From Flammeovirga sp. EKP202 (GTDB taxonomy: Bacteria > Bacteroidota > Bacteroidia > Cytophagales > Flammeovirgaceae), in the NCBI RefSeq assembly GCF_014534745.1, contig NZ_JACVVP010000032.1, forward strand, positions 24,465-88,464: a stretch of DNA of 64,000 bases. Direction: 5' to 3'. Both the position numbers and the translations under genes were made by a program. Below, piece by piece: positions 61,062 through 64,000 of this stretch (within the stretch, counting starts at the first letter, position 1; each line of letters begins with the position of its first letter). The notes under the pieces were generated by a model. The model made no database searches and had not been told where the DNA came from. It worked only from the letters and a program-made list of their open reading frames with translations.

Positions 61062-61970
61062 TCAGGCATTCGCTCTTGGATGAAACTCTGTAATGACCTG
61101 TTGTAGATATTCCTTATTTAAATGGGTGTAGATTTCAGTGGTCGTAATAGACTCATGTCCTAACATCTCTTGAACTGCTCTTAGATCTGCCCCGCCTTCA
61201 ACCATATGTGAAGCAAAAGAGTGTCTAAATGTATGTGGGCTGATATTTTTCCCCAACTGAATTGCTTCCGCTAGTCGCTTGATAATTGTAAAAATCATCA
61301 CTCTTGTGAGTTTTGCCCCTCTCCTATTTAAGAAAATAATATTCTCAGATCCTTTTTTAGGTGTTTTCATACAGCGGTCATTTTCAATATAAAGTGTCAT
61401 TTGAGCGGCTGCTTCCTCACCAATTGGCACAAAACGTTCTTTATCTCCTTTTCCTACTACCTTTATAAAACCTTCTGCCAAAAAGAGATCTTCTAAACTC
61501 AGATTGATCAATTCCGAAACCCTCAAACCACACCCATATAAAACCTCCAAAATAGCATGGTTTCTTCGTCCCTCGTAAGTCGTATGATCAATGGCGTCAA
61601 TCAATAAATCAATCTCTTCAACTTCTAAAGTGTCCGGTAACTTCTGTGTCAGTCGTGGTGTCTCAATCAGTTCAACAGGGTTATTTTCTGTCTGATCTGA
61701 TTCATTGAGATAGGTATAAAACGATTTTAAACCGGAAAGAATCCTTGCCTGACTTCGAGTAGAAAGGTGCATCTCTTGCTCCAAATACATCAAAAAAGCT
61801 ACTATATTTTCTCTTTTCACGATTTGAGGTTTGAGACTGTTATCCATCAATTCTACATAATCCACAAATTTGGAGACATCTCTCAAGTAAGCTTCAATTG
61901 TATTTTTGGACATGCCTCTTTCCAATCGCAAATAAAGAGCATAATCCTTTACTGTTACTTTCCAGTTCAT
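61062..61970 (-). CDS. xerD: Site-specific tyrosine recombinase XerD-type
   Basis: A 302-residue tyrosine recombinase. N-terminal SAM-like core-binding domain (1-105) and the catalytic domain with Arg150 (GLRVSEL), Lys174 (GKGDKERF), His246 and Arg249 (SPHTFRHSF), His272 (MLGHESI) and Tyr281 (IYTHL). Spacing matches E. coli XerD within two residues, so it is the housekeeping chromosome-dimer resolvase type and not clearly an integrase of a mobile element. It follows the 97-residue protein gene by 5 bp. No dif site was recognised. Confidence 0.93.
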   Translation of the reverse strand: MNWKVTVKDYALYLRLERGMSKNTIEAYLRDVSKFVDYVELMDNSLKPQIVKRENIVAFLMYLEQEMHLSTRSQARILSGLKSFYTYLNESDQTENNPVELIETPRLTQKLPDTLEVEEIDLLIDAIDHTTYEGRRNHAILEVLYGCGLRVSELINLSLEDLFLAEGFIKVVGKGDKERFVPIGEEAAAQMTLYIENDRCMKTPKKGSENIIFLNRRGAKLTRVMIFTIIKRLAEAIQLGKNISPHTFRHSFASHMVEGGADLRAVQEMLGHESITTTEIYTHLNKEYLQQVITEFHPRANA

Positions 61971-61975
61971 TCTAC

Positions 61976-62269
61976 TTATAAATTAGACCATTTTTCACGC
62001 ATCTTATACTTTTCCCACTCCCTTCTCAAGGCCAATCTTGCTAAAGCATCCGCAATATCTTCAATACTCCCCAAAGCAAAAGCTTCCTTGACCAACTCTT
62101 CCTTCACATCAATTCGATATAATCCGTTCATCAACTTACTAGAATCATTGCGTAACAAATGCTCAAAATATTGAGACAACTTATCTGCTGCATCTCCAAA
62201 AGTAGGCGGATTGTACTCCTCTTCTATCTCAAAACGGTCTCTTAATTTATTCCATGTTTCTAAATACAT
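61976..62269 (-). CDS. Small hypothetical protein upstream of xerD
   Basis: A 97-residue acidic-then-basic, mainly helical protein (ETWNKLRDRFEIEEEYNPP; GDAADKLSQYFEHLLRND; SIEDIADALARLALRREWE). No signal, no Cys. It lies 5 bp before xerD and 81 bp from the CRISPR array, so it is surely in the xerD transcript. No family recognised. Confidence 0.7.
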   Translation of the reverse strand: MYLETWNKLRDRFEIEEEYNPPTFGDAADKLSQYFEHLLRNDSSKLMNGLYRIDVKEELVKEAFALGSIEDIADALARLALRREWEKYKMREKWSNL

Positions 62270-62350
62270 AGCGAAAGATAATTATAAGTAAAGGATTATT
62301 GAAATTTGATGTAATTGAATTGTGAATACTTTTGAATTTTAAACCTATAC

Positions 62351-64000
62351 ATTTCAATACCTCACAGGTTGCTGTTGAATGAAGTAATACGGTATTGGGA
62401 ATGGTATAAAAATGATGTTTCAATACCTCATAGGTTGCTGTTGAATACAGCTCAAACTTTACGATCATATTTAATTGCACAATTTCAATACCTCATAAGT
62501 TGCTGTTGAATCAAGATTATCATAGGCGTTTGCCTCTAAGTATAAGGATTTCAATACCTCATAGGTTGCTGTTGAATGTTTTTGATATGGAACTAGCAGG
62601 ACTAGGTAACATATTTCAATACCTCATAGGTTGCTGTTGAATTTTTATAATTTAAATGCAAGACAATCATGTGATTTGATTTCAATACCTCATAGGTTGC
62701 TGTTGAATTCATCAATGGGGTCTGAAGGATTATTACTGAATAAATTTCAATACCTCATAGGTTGCTGTTGAATATGAGTTTCCTTAAAGCTTTTTTTTGT
62801 ATTTCCCTATTTCAATACCTCATAGGTTGCTGTTGAATCAGTATCAAAGAACACAACGCATTATTTGCGTATCAAATTTCAATACCTCATAGGTTGCTGT
62901 TGAATAAATTAAAGATAAACGGCTAAAACTCCCCTGCTTAGATTTCAATACCTCATAGGTTGCTGTTGAATAATGATCAATTATAATCTCTTAAAAAAAC
63001 TATAAATTTCAATACCTCATAGGTTGCTGTTGAATTTTAGAAAGGTCATAGTGTTATTAGAAACCTCACTAATTTCAATACCTCATAGGTTGCTGTTGAA
63101 TTGACTTTTGAAGATGACTGTCAATTGATTTATCATTATTTCAATACCTCATAGGTTGCTGTTGAATAAGTTTCTTCTCCTCTAAATACTCACGCAGAGA
63201 GAAATTTCAATACCTCATAGGTTGCTGTTGAATTGTAGTGTCCTCGATCTCCATAATACTGTGTGTGAGATTTCAATACCTCATAGGTTGCTGTTGAATG
63301 CTCCAATGGATTCTCCTGTTCTTCCTTCTCTCCAATTTCAATACCTCATAGGTTGCTGTTGAATACGTTAATCTATGAGTCCATAAGATGTTACCGGTAT
63401 TATTTCAATACCTCATAGGTTGCTGTTGAATCTAGGATCATAAGCTAAAGAATCATCTTTATCAATATTTCAATACCTCATAGGTTGCTGTTGAATATAC
63501 GCAACCTTTCGGATTATGGAAAGATAAACCAAATTTCAATACCTCATAGGTTGCTGTTGAATGATGTTACGAACTCATTTTTTACCGGTACTCAATTATT
63601 TCAATACCTCATAGGTTGCTGTTGAATTTTAATTGTTAACTCTCCCATTTTGCCGGAAGGAAATTTCAATACCTCATAGGTTGCTGTTGAATATATCCAT
63701 CCATCACTGTAACATCAATTGAGCAATTATTTCAATACCTCATAGGTTGCTGTTGAATAAGTGTTCTAAAATGAAAATAAAGTATTATGCCGAATTTCAA
63801 TACCTCATAGGTTGCTGTTGAATTTGTAAAAGAAGCTCTACTCCTTAACTTGTCTGTATTTCAATACCTCATAGGTTGCTGTTGAATCTTGCAGAGAGCA
63901 GAGGGCACGATCCCCAATCGCTCATTTCAATACCTCATAGGTTGCTGTTGAATTTGTAAAAGAAGCTCTACTCCTTAACTTGTCTGTATTTCAATACCTC
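62351..64000 (-). CRISPR. CRISPR array, 30-bp repeats, running off the right edge
   Basis: Twenty-five complete repeats of 30 bp (62351-62380 through 63924-63953) plus the first 13 bp of a twenty-sixth at 63988-64000. Spacers number 25, of 34-37 bp. The plus-strand repeat starts ATTTCAATACCTC and ends GTTGCTGTTGAAT. On the minus strand it ends ATTGAAAT, like the 8-nt handle of type I-B/III crRNAs, and repeat 2 gives ATTGAAAC. Repeats 1, 2 and 3 each have one change, as at an old trailer end. The array is therefore probably transcribed leftward with leader and cas genes to the right, outside the window. The type is inferred only from repeat shape. Confidence 0.95.

Noticed and set aside
61062..61970. 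XerD-like protein as integrase of a genomic island
   Set aside because: Residue spacing fits housekeeping XerD and there are no attachment repeats or phage genes around it.
62247..62480. A 77-codon minus-strand open frame at the array's left end
   Set aside because: It is a read-through of CRISPR repeats 1 and 2 and their spacers, with the repeat-encoded residues recurring.
63432..63466. CRISPR spacer sharing about 13 bases with the susC gene near 12542
   Set aside because: The match TAGGATCATAAGC does not extend, so it is too short to be self-targeting and likely chance.
1..64000. tRNA, rRNA or known riboswitch
   Set aside because: I saw no tRNA T-loop/acceptor pattern, rRNA-like segment or riboswitch core by eye; a covariance-model scan would settle it.

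Overview
The window reads as chromosome of a marine-type Bacteroidota, most like the Cytophagales/Flammeovirga group. The evidence is AT-rich DNA, SusC/SusD/SusE lipoprotein systems, a type IX secretion (T9SS) C-terminal signal, Bacteroidota -7 promoter boxes (TAnnTTTG), an ornithine-transcarbamylase paralogue of the acyl-ornithine type, and Bacteroidota-only families (DUF1599, the BT_3928-like DoxX protein, DUF5777). No rRNA, tRNA or intact insertion sequence was seen.

Layout. 1-14.4 kb: two tandem glycan-uptake operons on the minus strand, each susC-susD-susE, clearly an old duplication. Their upstream regions keep the same architecture: a 23-bp block and two similar operator-like sites exactly 130 bp apart. 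A lipoprotein pullulanase at 34.2 kb carries a related site, so alpha-glucan (starch/pullulan) capture is the likely theme. 14.4-18.9 kb: structured intergenic repeat, DsbA-like protein, LD-carboxypeptidase, a secreted unknown and a MORN/TonB-C protein. 19-28 kb: an almost complete arginine pathway (GNAT acyltransferase, argG, argC, argD, argF', argB, argE, argH), with short palindromic repeats between genes and a terminator splitting argG from argC. Ala90 in the transcarbamylase suggests succinylated rather than acetylated intermediates. 28.4-33.8 kb: a three-gene surface operon (T9SS cargo, beta-barrel, lipoprotein). 34.2-36.3 kb: pullulanase. 37-39.3 kb: ExbB, small membrane protein, ExbD, ExbD, the energiser for TonB/SusC transport. 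39.5-62.3 kb: mostly housekeeping (asparaginase, TatD, shikimate kinase, folP, cdaA, rodA, accD, fructose-bisphosphate aldolase, chorismate synthase, purA), plus a STAS protein and a SpoIIE-type phosphatase that could be a partner-switch pair, a lipoprotein/YceI/DUF5777 operon, and a XerD recombinase operon. 62.35-64 kb: a CRISPR array that runs off the right edge, with 25 complete 30-bp repeats plus a cut one.

The array repeat read on the minus strand ends ATTGAAAT, like type I-B/III crRNA handles. Its degenerate repeats lie at the left end. It is therefore probably transcribed leftward, with leader and cas genes beyond the right edge. One spacer occurs twice, separated by one other spacer. 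No completely new system is provable here. The best leads are the duplicated operator architecture, the succinyl-type arginine route with its Cys-rich acyltransferase, the structured intergenic element, the palindromic divergent promoter at folP, and the duplicated spacer.
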